Assembly: GCA_030041195.1 (NCBI GenBank)
Contig: JASHOI010000100.1
Span: forward strand, 1-30,193
DNA length: 30,193 nt
From: Streptosporangiaceae bacterium
GTDB lineage: Bacteria; Actinomycetota; Actinomycetes; Streptosporangiales; Streptosporangiaceae
Direction: 5' to 3'
This document shows, piece after piece, positions 24,020-30,193 of the stretch (positions are counted from its first letter, which is position 1; every line of letters starts with the position of its first letter). Position numbers and translations under genes: made by a program. The notes under the pieces were generated by a model, which was not told the origin of the DNA, made no database searches, and saw nothing but the letters and a program-made list of their open reading frames with translations.

Positions 24020-24826
24020 CTAGCTGAGCCGGGTGTAACCGAGGTGGCCCAGCAGGGTGATCGACAGTTCCGGGTTCTCGACATGTGCGTTGTGGCCGAG
24101 CCCAGGCAGCGTGACCGTGGGGGCACCCAGCCGGGCTAGTTGCTCGCCGGTGTTCATCGGGTCGTTCTCGCCGCGGGCCAGGATCACCGGCGCCTGGGAT
24201 CGCGCCAGCAAGTGCCCCATGTCGGGCGCCCCGACCGCGAACGCTCCGGGGTCCATGGCCAGCCGCCATTCGCCGTCCCGCTCGCGCAGCCCCGCGTCCA
24301 CGGCTGGGTCATCGGCGGGCAGCAGGCCAGCCAGACCCGAGACGCGCAGGTAGCGCGCGGCAGCCTCGTCGCGCGAGCCGAACCAGGCCGGTGGCCGCCG
24401 CGCCAGAGCCTGCGCCCGCTGCAGTTCCTCATCGGCCCAAACGACCTTGATCCCCAGGCCGATGACCGCCTCCACCCGCACCGCGAAATCGCCGCCGGCC
24501 AGCGCCAACCCGACCGCGCCGCCCAGCGAGTGTCCCAGCACGACGACGCGGGCATCGGAGCCGACGACGCCGGCCACCGCACTGGCCAGGTTGCCGAAGT
24601 TGTACTCAGACGGCGGCCATGAGCCGCCGTGACCGGGCAGATCCGGCGCCAGCCAGCTTCCCGGCCACTCCCGGGCAAGCAGCGGCCGCCATCCGTTCCA
24701 CACATCGCCGGTCGCCCCCAGGCCGTGCAGCAGCACCAAAACGGGCTCCCCGCTGCCGCCGTCCTGAACCCGCAAACTCCTGCCCACACTCGGCAGTCTG
24801 TCACCGTGCCCCCAGTAACGGGCCAC
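24020..24826 (-). CDS. Alpha/beta hydrolase
   Basis: This is a 268-residue alpha/beta-hydrolase-fold enzyme. The oxyanion-region LLHGLGATGDVW is at about 32-43, the nucleophile elbow GHSLGG has Ser100, the acid is probably in ARGENDPMN, and the catalytic His is in GLGHNAHVENP near the C-terminus. Such enzymes cleave esters, lactones or C-C bonds; the exact substrate cannot be assigned. The GTG at 24826 is the first start in frame. An internal GTG at 24787 (VGRSLRVQDG) would also leave the fold intact. Confidence 0.88.
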   Translation of the reverse strand: MARYWGHGDRLPSVGRSLRVQDGGSGEPVLVLLHGLGATGDVWNGWRPLLAREWPGSWLAPDLPGHGGSWPPSEYNFGNLASAVAGVVGSDARVVVLGHSLGGAVGLALAGGDFAVRVEAVIGLGIKVVWADEELQRAQALARRPPAWFGSRDEAAARYLRVSGLAGLLPADDPAVDAGLRERDGEWRLAMDPGAFAVGAPDMGHLLARSQAPVILARGENDPMNTGEQLARLGAPTVTLPGLGHNAHVENPELSITLLGHLGYTRLS

Positions 24827-25061
24827 TCTCAGCCAGCCGCAGCGGTCGACGAGCAGGGCGCGCAGCAGCAGGGTGGCCTTGGCGGGGCTGAGGCGCAGGC
24901 GGATGAGGACGCGCCAGTTCCTGAGGTCGCTGAAGCCGTGCTATGGCCATCAGGATCATGTGATCGTCCGCACCTGCACGGCCTTCCAGGCCGGCTCGCG
25001 CATGAGGGCAGAGCCGAGCCCCCGGGTTGCCCGGCCCCGGCCAGAGAGCGAGACTGACCAG
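24827..25061. other. Stretch without a convincing gene
   Basis: Several frames are open here but none has a family motif, a ribosome site or consistent codon use. It lies between the hydrolase start and the methyltransferase remnant and may be part of the same decayed area. It should also contain the hydrolase promoter, which I cannot place. Confidence 0.5.
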
Positions 25062-25262
25062 GTGGACTTGCGTGATGCCTGGCAGGCACGCGCGGATGCG
25101 TGGATCCGCTGGGCCAGGTCGCCGGAATGGGCTGCGGCGAAGGCCGGATCGGGCGCGCACTTACCGGCGCCCGTCACCGTGTCGTGGGCCTCGACGCGGC
25201 CTTCGCGATGGTCAAAGCCGCGGCCGGAGCGTCCCGGGCCTGCGGCGGCGGCGTCGGTGACG
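25062..25262 (+). pseudogene. Remnant of a SAM-dependent methyltransferase
   Basis: Two pieces of a class I methyltransferase lie in different frames. The first, starting at GTG 25062, reads DLRDAWQARADAWIRWARSPE, matching the N-terminus of actinobacterial methyltransferases (usually followed by about 25 residues before motif I). At about 25127 the frame changes and the text becomes MGCGEGRIGRALTGARHRVVGLDAA followed by MVKAAA, which is SAM-binding motif I and motif II. The intervening linker and the whole C-terminal half are missing. This looks like a gene broken by an internal deletion plus truncation. Confidence 0.7.
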
Positions 25263-25328
25263 CGCCCATGACGCAGGCGCGCCACCGGAACTCGCCGCCG
25301 ATCGGCATGCTGGCTGCAGGTTGAGGGC

Positions 25329-25835
25329 GTGGTTGTGGTCCGGCCCGGCGAGGCGGCTGATGTCGATGCCGCAGTTTCCGTCTACGAGCGGTCGAACCTG
25401 GCCCGCCGTCAAGGGGCCTGGCCCGGTCAGGCCGCCCGGGTAGACCACGTCCGGGCACGCCTGCATGACCCTGGCACGTGGCTTCTCGTGGCGACCGAGG
25501 GACCGCAGATGGTCGCGATGGCCTCCGCCCGGGCGCTGCGCGAGCAGGACGGGGATGGCCCGCTCATACCCGGCGGCTGCTTTCTCGGCTTCCTGTACGT
25601 CGTTCCCGAGCGGTGGGGCCGGGGAATCGGAGGAGCTGTGCTGGACGCTGTTCTCGCCGAGGCGAAGCGGCGGCGCCAGCCGCGGATACACCTCCTGACG
25701 CATCCAGGCAATGAAAGCGCGCAGCGGCTGTACCGCAGCCGTGGTTTCTCTCCAACCGGCCGGACCGCCGAAGGCCAGCAGGAATGGGTAAGGGATCCCG
25801 GCAAACCCCCAGACCAGCCGGGTCCTGCCTGCTGA
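25329..25835 (+). CDS. GNAT family N-acetyltransferase
   Basis: This is a 168-residue acetyl-CoA-dependent acetyltransferase. It starts VVVRPGEAADVDAAVSVYERS (motif C/D region). The acetyl-CoA pyrophosphate loop is in LYVVPERWGRGIGGAVLDAVL (motif A, R-G-x-G pattern) near 92-112, and motif B follows in HPGNESAQRLYRSRGF. The substrate amine is unknown. The GTG at 25329 is the outermost start; GAGGG is better spaced for the GTG at 25335, which would remove two residues. It follows the methyltransferase remnant directly. Confidence 0.88.
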   Translation: MVVVRPGEAADVDAAVSVYERSNLARRQGAWPGQAARVDHVRARLHDPGTWLLVATEGPQMVAMASARALREQDGDGPLIPGGCFLGFLYVVPERWGRGIGGAVLDAVLAEAKRRRQPRIHLLTHPGNESAQRLYRSRGFSPTGRTAEGQQEWVRDPGKPPDQPGPAC

Positions 25836-25931
25836 GCGGCACGGCGGCGAGGTCCCAGCCGCCGCGCACAGCCAGCAGGTTGGGCCGGCCCATTGCGAGT
25901 ACGGAGCTGATTCTGGGCAACTTGGGGGGCC

Positions 25932-26180
25932 ATGACGATACCCAGCGAGCACGTGAACCCACCCGCTCAGCCTGAAGACGCCGACACGAGCCTGTTGCCC
26001 GCGGAGGCCAGGGCGGCGGTCGCGGAGATCAAGGCCGAGAACGCCGCCCTGGAAATGGAGGACCACATCGCCGAGGCGGAGGCTGAGGCGATGGAAGAGC
26101 AGGCAAAGCAGCTGGTCGAGGTTACCGAGGAAGTGCTGGAGGAGCTGCAGGAGAGCAAGGGAGCTGCCAGCCCGGGCTGA
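25932..26180 (+). CDS. Small acidic coiled-coil protein of unknown function
   Basis: This is an 82-residue, strongly acidic protein with no known motif. From about residue 22 to 77 it is a run of Ala, Glu, Lys and hydrophobics (ARAAVAEIKAENAALEMED, EEQAKQLVEVTEEVLEELQE) that should form a long helix or coiled coil. The N-terminus is Pro-rich and disordered-looking. A purine/G run (GGGGGG) ends two bases before the ATG. Third positions are G/C-rich, as expected for a real gene. It lies 96 bp after the GNAT gene and 114 bp before the exporter. Confidence 0.65.
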   Translation: MTIPSEHVNPPAQPEDADTSLLPAEARAAVAEIKAENAALEMEDHIAEAEAEAMEEQAKQLVEVTEEVLEELQESKGAASPG

Positions 26181-26211
26181 CCGCCGGTATGGCCTGACCG
26201 TGCTTGCCTGA

Positions 26212-26225
26212 ACACCAGCCGGTGT
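26212..26225. promoter_or_regulatory. Inverted repeat ACACC-AGCC-GGTGT upstream of the DHA2 exporter
   Basis: A perfect 5+5 bp inverted repeat with a 4-base centre lies about 70 bp before the exporter start. It could be an operator for an unlinked regulator or a small hairpin after the coiled-coil gene, which ends at 26180. No local regulator gene is adjacent. Confidence 0.3.
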
Positions 26226-26294
26226 GGCGGCTGACCTCACGTCCTGGAGGCCCGGCGCGTCTTCCTGGTGATGCACCGCAACCAGGAGGTGGCC

Positions 26295-27728
26295 ATGGCT
26301 ACGGTTCACGCGGCGGTCCGCGCGCCGGCCGGGGAGCACACGCCCGCAGCCGCACCACGGCCGGCGTGGGCGCTGGCGGCACTGCTCGGCGCAATGTTCC
26401 TCGGGAACGTGGACATCGCGATCGCCAACATCGCGGGCCCGTCGATCCGGGCGGGGCTGCACGCCAGCGGGGGCGAGCTGGAGCTGATCGTGTCCGGCTA
26501 CACGCTGGCCTACGCGATGCTGCTGGTGACCTGCGCCCGGCTCGGCGAGGCACGCGGCTACCGGCGGATGTTCCTCGCGGGCGTTGGCGGCTTCGTTGCC
26601 GCGTCGCTGGCCTGCGGGTTCGCGCCGGATGCGGCGGTGCTCGTCGCCGCCAGGATCGTGGCGGGCGGCGCGGCGGCGCTGATGGCCGCGCAGGTGCTGA
26701 CCGGGATCCAGCTTGGCTTCCAGGGACGGGCTCGGGCACGCGCGCTCGGCCTGTACTCGCTGGTCCTCTCGGCCGGCGCGGTGGCCGGGCAGAGCCTGGG
26801 CGGGCTGCTGATCTCCGCCGACGTGCTGGGCGCGACCTGGCGGCCGGCGTTCCTGGTGAACGTCCCGGTCGGGATCGCGGTGTTCTGGCTGGCGCTGCGC
26901 TACCTGCCGGCCGGCGAACGCCAGCCGCGGCCGCTCGACCTGGCCGGGGTGGCCGCGATCTCCGCCGCGATGCTGCTGCTCGTGCTGCCGCTGGTGCTCG
27001 GCCAGGACGCGGGCTGGCCCGTCTGGACCTGGGCCTGCCTGGCGGCGAGCGGCCTCGCCTTCGCCGCGCTGTGGCTGGCCGAACGGCGGGTATCCGCGCG
27101 CGGCGGCCGGCCGCTGGTCGATCCCCGGCTCCTCGCCAGGCCGGCAATCGCCTGGGGGCTTGCCGCCCAGGCGGCCGGCACCGCGACGTACTTCGCCGTG
27201 CTGTTCACGCTGGCGCTGTACCTGCAGCAGGGGCTGGGCAAGAGTCCTGCCTACTCGGGGCTTGCGCTGGTGTCGTGGGTGGCCGCGTTCGGCATTCCGG
27301 GCCCGGTGCTCGGCAGGGTTCCGGCGCGGCTGCGTTCGCTGGCGGCGCCGGCCGGGCCGCTGATCATGGTTGTCGGGTTCGCCGGGCTCGCGGCCAGCCT
27401 GCACGCGGGCGACACCAGCGGAACGCTGCTGATGGCCCTGCTCGGCGTGGCCGGCCTGGGCCTCGGCACCGGGTTCACCGGCGTGCTCAGCCACCTGACC
27501 GGCTCGGTGACCGGCGAGCACGCCGCCGACATCAGCGGCCTGTTCAACACCATCACCAGGGCCGGCGGGGTGATCGGCACCGCCGTGTTCGGCACCCTGT
27601 ACCTGGCGCTCGCCCGCCATCCCGGTGCGCAGCAGGCGGTGCACGGGTTCGCCGTGGTCAACCTTGCCCTGGCGGTCACCGCGCTGGCCGCCGCGGCGAT
27701 GGCCGGGCTCGCCATCCGCTGCCGATGA
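26295..27728 (+). CDS. MFS transporter, DHA2 (14-TM) drug-exporter family
   Basis: This is a 477-residue polytopic membrane protein with about 14 hydrophobic segments. TM1 reads FLGNVDIAIANIAGPSI, the DHA2 motif D1 region, where the usual Leu-Asp pair is replaced by Asn-Val-Asp. The central loop RLGEARGYRRMFLAG matches motif A. Proton-driven efflux of drugs or a secreted product is the usual role of the family. The ATG at 26295 has AGGAGGT five bases upstream; the in-frame ATG at 26268 has no such site. The hydrolase gene follows after 12 bp and is surely cotranscribed. Confidence 0.9.
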   Translation: MATVHAAVRAPAGEHTPAAAPRPAWALAALLGAMFLGNVDIAIANIAGPSIRAGLHASGGELELIVSGYTLAYAMLLVTCARLGEARGYRRMFLAGVGGFVAASLACGFAPDAAVLVAARIVAGGAAALMAAQVLTGIQLGFQGRARARALGLYSLVLSAGAVAGQSLGGLLISADVLGATWRPAFLVNVPVGIAVFWLALRYLPAGERQPRPLDLAGVAAISAAMLLLVLPLVLGQDAGWPVWTWACLAASGLAFAALWLAERRVSARGGRPLVDPRLLARPAIAWGLAAQAAGTATYFAVLFTLALYLQQGLGKSPAYSGLALVSWVAAFGIPGPVLGRVPARLRSLAAPAGPLIMVVGFAGLAASLHAGDTSGTLLMALLGVAGLGLGTGFTGVLSHLTGSVTGEHAADISGLFNTITRAGGVIGTAVFGTLYLALARHPGAQQAVHGFAVVNLALAVTALAAAAMAGLAIRCR

Positions 27729-27740
27729 AAGGAAAAGCCG

Positions 27741-28634
27741 ATGTCTGCCGATGTCAGTCACGCCCCCGGCCGCCACTACGAGGTACGAGGGCACCGGCTC
27801 TGGGTGGAGGCCGAAGGCGACGGTGAGCCGCTGTTGCTGCTCGCCGGGCTCGGCCCGGCCGGTTCTCACGTGATCTTCCACCCGTTCTTCACCGGGCTGG
27901 CCGGCACCCACCGGGTGATCTATGTCGACCTGCACGGCCGGGGCCGGTCCGACCGGCCCGCCGACCTTGCCGAGATCACGTTCGCCGACGACGTCGCCGA
28001 TGTCGCCGAGCTGATCCGCGTGCTCGGCCTCGGGCAGGTGCACGTCTACGGGTTCTCCTACGGCGGGCTGCTCGGCCAGGCGCTCGCGCTCGACCACCCG
28101 GGCCTGCTGCGGTCGCTGATCATCGCCAACAGCCTGCACAGCCCGGAGATGTGGCAGGCCAATCACGCCAACATCAACGCCGAGCTGGCCAGGCAGCACC
28201 CCGACGCCTGGGACCGGATCACCGGGCTGCGCGCGCAGGGGCTGCGCTCAACGGACCCGGAGATGGCGGCGCAGTTCGCGACGGCCGCGCGGCTGGTGCG
28301 CTTCTACAACCCGGACAACGCCGGGCTGCTGGCCACCGAGCCCGGCGCGCGGAACCTCGAGCTGTACCCGCTGTTCGCCGGCGCCGACGTGGACTTCATC
28401 ATCGGCGGCGAGGTGGCGCGCATTCCCGACTTCCGGCCCCGGCTGAAGGACCTCACGATCCCGGTCATGGTCCTGGCCGGCCGGTACGACCGGGCCCTTT
28501 ACCCGCGGCTGCAGCGGCAGTTCACCGAATACGCGCCGCAGATCCGGCTGGAATTCATGGAGCGCAGCGGGTCTTTCTCCCATGTCGAGGAGCCGGACGC
28601 CGTCTTCGCGCTGGTAAGGGAGTTCACCGGGTAG
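27741..28634 (+). CDS. Alpha/beta hydrolase, proline-iminopeptidase-like
   Basis: This is a 297-residue alpha/beta hydrolase. The fold markers are LLLLAGLGPAGSH near 31-43, VDLHGRGRSDRP near 62-73, the nucleophile elbow GFSYGG (Ser106), an acid near AGRYDRALYP, and His in SFSHVEEPD near the end. A cap domain lies between about 135 and 225. The residue order around the oxyanion hole (AGLG) is typical of hydrolases acting on amides or esters. AGGA lies eight bases before the ATG. Being coupled to the DHA2 exporter, it may process or detoxify the exported compound; this is inferred. Confidence 0.88.
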   Translation: MSADVSHAPGRHYEVRGHRLWVEAEGDGEPLLLLAGLGPAGSHVIFHPFFTGLAGTHRVIYVDLHGRGRSDRPADLAEITFADDVADVAELIRVLGLGQVHVYGFSYGGLLGQALALDHPGLLRSLIIANSLHSPEMWQANHANINAELARQHPDAWDRITGLRAQGLRSTDPEMAAQFATAARLVRFYNPDNAGLLATEPGARNLELYPLFAGADVDFIIGGEVARIPDFRPRLKDLTIPVMVLAGRYDRALYPRLQRQFTEYAPQIRLEFMERSGSFSHVEEPDAVFALVREFTG

Positions 28635-28673
28635 GCTCGGCACAGCCAATTAGTGACCAGCCGAGGATGACCA

Positions 28674-28904
28674 ATGCAACCGGCTTCGGAGAGTTCCTGC
28701 TGCGCGCTGCCCGGCGCATTCCGGGCCACCGGGCCCGCCGAAATCAACACCCTTCTGGCGATACCGGAGCAGCTCAGCCTCGCCTCGGACGATGTCCACG
28801 CCGTGCTCGATGACCTGGACGAACGACGCCCGCTCGCGGCCACCGAGCTGCGCGGCGTGCTCGGCTGCGCCGTGGGCCCCATTCTGGTCGGGTGGCCGGA
28901 ATGA
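28674..28904 (+). CDS. Small hypothetical protein
   Basis: This is a 76-residue ORF with GAGG seven bases before its ATG and mostly G/C third positions, so it is probably translated. It contains a Cys-Cys pair near residue 9 and a helical, acidic middle (EINTLLAIPEQLSLASDDVHAVLDDLDERR). I recognise no domain. It follows the hydrolase by 40 bp and may be the tail of that transcript. Confidence 0.45.
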   Translation: MQPASESSCCALPGAFRATGPAEINTLLAIPEQLSLASDDVHAVLDDLDERRPLAATELRGVLGCAVGPILVGWPE

Positions 28905-29082
28905 CCAAGACATCTAGACGATTCCGGGGGTAATGGTAATGGCTCCGTATGGCAGAGCTACCGGCCTGCACATATTTCGATCTTAGTTGTCCTAATAGCG
29001 GCGCGGTGCCTGAAATCCGGCCCTTCCGCCCTTGCGGCGGGGGCGGCGCGCGCGAGCCAGAGAGGCGAGCTAGCTTTATTTC
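28905..29082. promoter_or_regulatory. Lower-GC intergenic region with hairpin
   Basis: This gap is clearly less GC-rich than its surroundings (for example CATATTTCGATCTTAGTTG at 28971-28989) and probably holds the promoter of the next operon. CCGCCC at 29026-29031 pairs with GGGCGG at 29041-29046 across a 9-base loop, giving a hairpin in the leader or a terminator-like element. I cannot fix the promoter boxes. Confidence 0.4.
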
Positions 29083-29862
29083 GTGCCCTTGCGAAGTTAT
29101 CTTGACGGCCGCGTTTTTGGTGAGATGGCCAACGGACCCGGCCCGCTGATGGTCGGGCTGCACGGATGGGGACGCGATCATCGCGATTTCTCAAGCGTGC
29201 TGAGCGGATATCCGCACCTGCTTATTGATTTGCCGGGATTCGGTGTCTCGCCGCCGCCGACCGCGACCTGGGGAGCGGCCGACTACGCCTCCTGCGTGGC
29301 CGGGGTGCTCGACTCCCGCGCCGCCGTGACGGGGGAGGTGGGTGGGGCGGCGGTGGTGATCGGGCACAGCTTTGGCGGGCGGGTCGCCGTCTGCCTGGCC
29401 GCGAGCCGGCCCGACCTGGTCCGGGCCATGGTCCTTTGTGGCGTGCCATTGATCAGGTCGCCCCGCGCGGGCAAGGTGCCGGTCGGTTACCGGCTCGGCC
29501 GGAAGGCCCGCCAGATGGGCCTGCTGAGCAACCGCCGTTTCGAGGCCATGCGCCGGGCCCGCAGCTCCGACGACTACAACGCCGCCATCGGTGTGATGCG
29601 CAGCGTGCTGGTGCGGGTGGTCAACGAGTCGTACGACGAGCAACTGGCGGCCGCCCGCTGCCCGGTGGCGATGGTGTGGGGCAGCCGCGACCGGGCCGTG
29701 CCGCCGACCATGATCGAGAAGGCCGGCCGGGTGCTCACCGTGCCGGTCATCGTGGACGTCGTCGAGGGCGCCGGCCACGACGTGCACCTCGAGGCGCCGG
29801 ACCGGCTCCGGAACGCGCTGGACAGGGTCGTCCAGGTGCCGGGGAGCGTGACCGGATGCTGA
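29083..29862 (+). CDS. Alpha/beta hydrolase
   Basis: This is a 259-residue alpha/beta hydrolase. GLHGWGRDHRDF at about 25-36 is the oxyanion region, LLIDLPGFGVSPPP follows, and the elbow GHSFGG has Ser96. The acid is likely in WGSRDRAVPP and the His in GAGHDVHLEAP. A G-run tract precedes the elbow. The start chosen is the GTG at 29083, giving RSYLDGRVFGE, which reads like the opening strand of the fold; ATG 29125 is an alternative. Its stop overlaps the following ATG by 7 bp. The tight coupling to a possible cell-wall ligase gene suggests a cell-envelope-related role, but that is weak inference. Confidence 0.87.
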   Translation: MPLRSYLDGRVFGEMANGPGPLMVGLHGWGRDHRDFSSVLSGYPHLLIDLPGFGVSPPPTATWGAADYASCVAGVLDSRAAVTGEVGGAAVVIGHSFGGRVAVCLAASRPDLVRAMVLCGVPLIRSPRAGKVPVGYRLGRKARQMGLLSNRRFEAMRRARSSDDYNAAIGVMRSVLVRVVNESYDEQLAAARCPVAMVWGSRDRAVPPTMIEKAGRVLTVPVIVDVVEGAGHDVHLEAPDRLRNALDRVVQVPGSVTGC

Positions 29863-30193
29863 CCGCGCCGCTGATCGTGGTCCCGCTGCTTGCGGTGGCG
29901 GTCGCCGACCTCCGGTGGCTGCGGGTGATGCAGCGGGAGCACTACATCCCGGGTTCGGCCGCGACCGTGGCGCTGCGCTGGGCGCGCAAGCGGCCGCCGA
30001 ATCAGGTTCTTGCGACGGCGGGTGGCCTGGCCGCGCTGCTTGCCGTGTTCGGGCGCCCATACCAAGTTGCGCTCGGCGCCGCGGTCGCGGCTGCCGTCGC
30101 CGCCGCGGTCTTCCCGCTCGGGATGCCGCTGCTGGGCCGGGAGCAGCGGCTGGTCCGCACGCCGCGGCTGACCAGGCTGGCGGTGTGCGCCAT
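29856..30193 (+). CDS. N-terminal membrane segment of a possible Mur-ligase-type protein (cut by window end)
   Basis: The frame opens with ATG at 29856, inside the end of the hydrolase gene, and stays open to the window edge (112 residues visible). It has a first hydrophobic helix (PLIVVPLLAVAVADL), then LRWLRVMQREHYIPGSA, then two more hydrophobic stretches (LATAGGLAALLAVFG; VALGAAVAAAVAAAVFPLGMPLL), then LGREQRLVRTPRLTRL. The QREHYxPGS segment recalls the N-terminal membrane part of actinobacterial proteins annotated as Mur ligases. The ligase domain itself would lie beyond the window, so identity is tentative. Confidence 0.6.
   Translation, partial: MLTAPLIVVPLLAVAVADLRWLRVMQREHYIPGSAATVALRWARKRPPNQVLATAGGLAALLAVFGRPYQVALGAAVAAAVAAAVFPLGMPLLGREQRLVRTPRLTRLAVCA

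Noticed and set aside
24827..25061. Transposase remnant
   Set aside because: Basic Arg-rich frames looked transposase-like at first, but no DDE motif, terminal inverted repeats or target duplication could be found.
25212..28199. A 995-codon open frame on the minus strand opposite the GNAT, coiled-coil, exporter and hydrolase genes
   Set aside because: It is antisense to four well-supported genes, is rich in Arg/Gly/Gln/His typical of a GC-rich shadow frame, and has no domain or ribosome site.

Overview
The window is very GC-rich and most genes show strong G/C third positions, frequent GTG starts and overlapping ATGA/GTGA stop-start junctions. Gene content (MarR and TetR regulators, P450 with a 3Fe-4S-type ferredoxin, DHA2 exporter, CoxL/S/M-type hydroxylase, Ala/Pro-Thr-rich membrane protein) fits a soil or plant-associated actinomycete. 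The sequence does not name a genus. I see no rRNA, tRNA, CRISPR array, intact insertion sequence or origin.

Layout. (1) 1-6000: a 17-bp tandem repeat, then a MarR regulator coupled by ATGA overlap to one very long ORF encoding a complete fused ABC exporter. A 12-TM MFS exporter converges on it with overlapping 3' ends. (2) 6023-17134: a compact metabolic cluster in four transcription units: P450-SDR-ATP-grasp/phosphohistidine protein-TetR (minus); acyl-CoA synthetase-winged-helix protein (plus); SurE-like phosphatase-AbfD/HpaB-like flavoprotein (minus); ferredoxin-PEP-synthase-like phosphotransferase without its own ATP-grasp (plus). The two divergent promoter regions carry short inverted repeats overlapping the probable -10 elements, which suggests common control. 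(3) 17217-18329: a membrane protein with a Pro-Thr repeat tail. (4) 18543-22159: a three-subunit molybdenum hydroxylase operon (large-small-medium); its small subunit has an odd G-rich insertion. (5) 22192-24826: S41 peptidase, NIPSNAP protein and alpha/beta hydrolase, all minus. (6) 24827-26180: a worn stretch holding a methyltransferase remnant, a GNAT acetyltransferase and a small acidic coiled-coil protein. (7) 26295-30193: DHA2 exporter plus alpha/beta hydrolase, a small unknown ORF, another alpha/beta hydrolase and the cut-off start of a membrane-anchored protein that may be a Mur ligase.

The most interesting part is region 2. An ATP-grasp protein with its own phosphohistidine domain, a second phosphohistidine protein carrying what looks like a substrate-binding domain, and a small winged-helix protein together resemble a PEP-synthase/rifampin-phosphotransferase/phenylphosphate-synthase machine split over separate operons. 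They sit with a P450 and its likely ferredoxin, an SDR, a CoA ligase, a SurE-type phosphatase and a flavoprotein of the 4-hydroxybutyryl-CoA dehydratase fold that appears to have lost its iron-sulfur ligands. My inference is a pathway that hydroxylates a substrate, transiently phosphorylates it, and further processes it as a CoA ester. The substrate cannot be read from the sequence.
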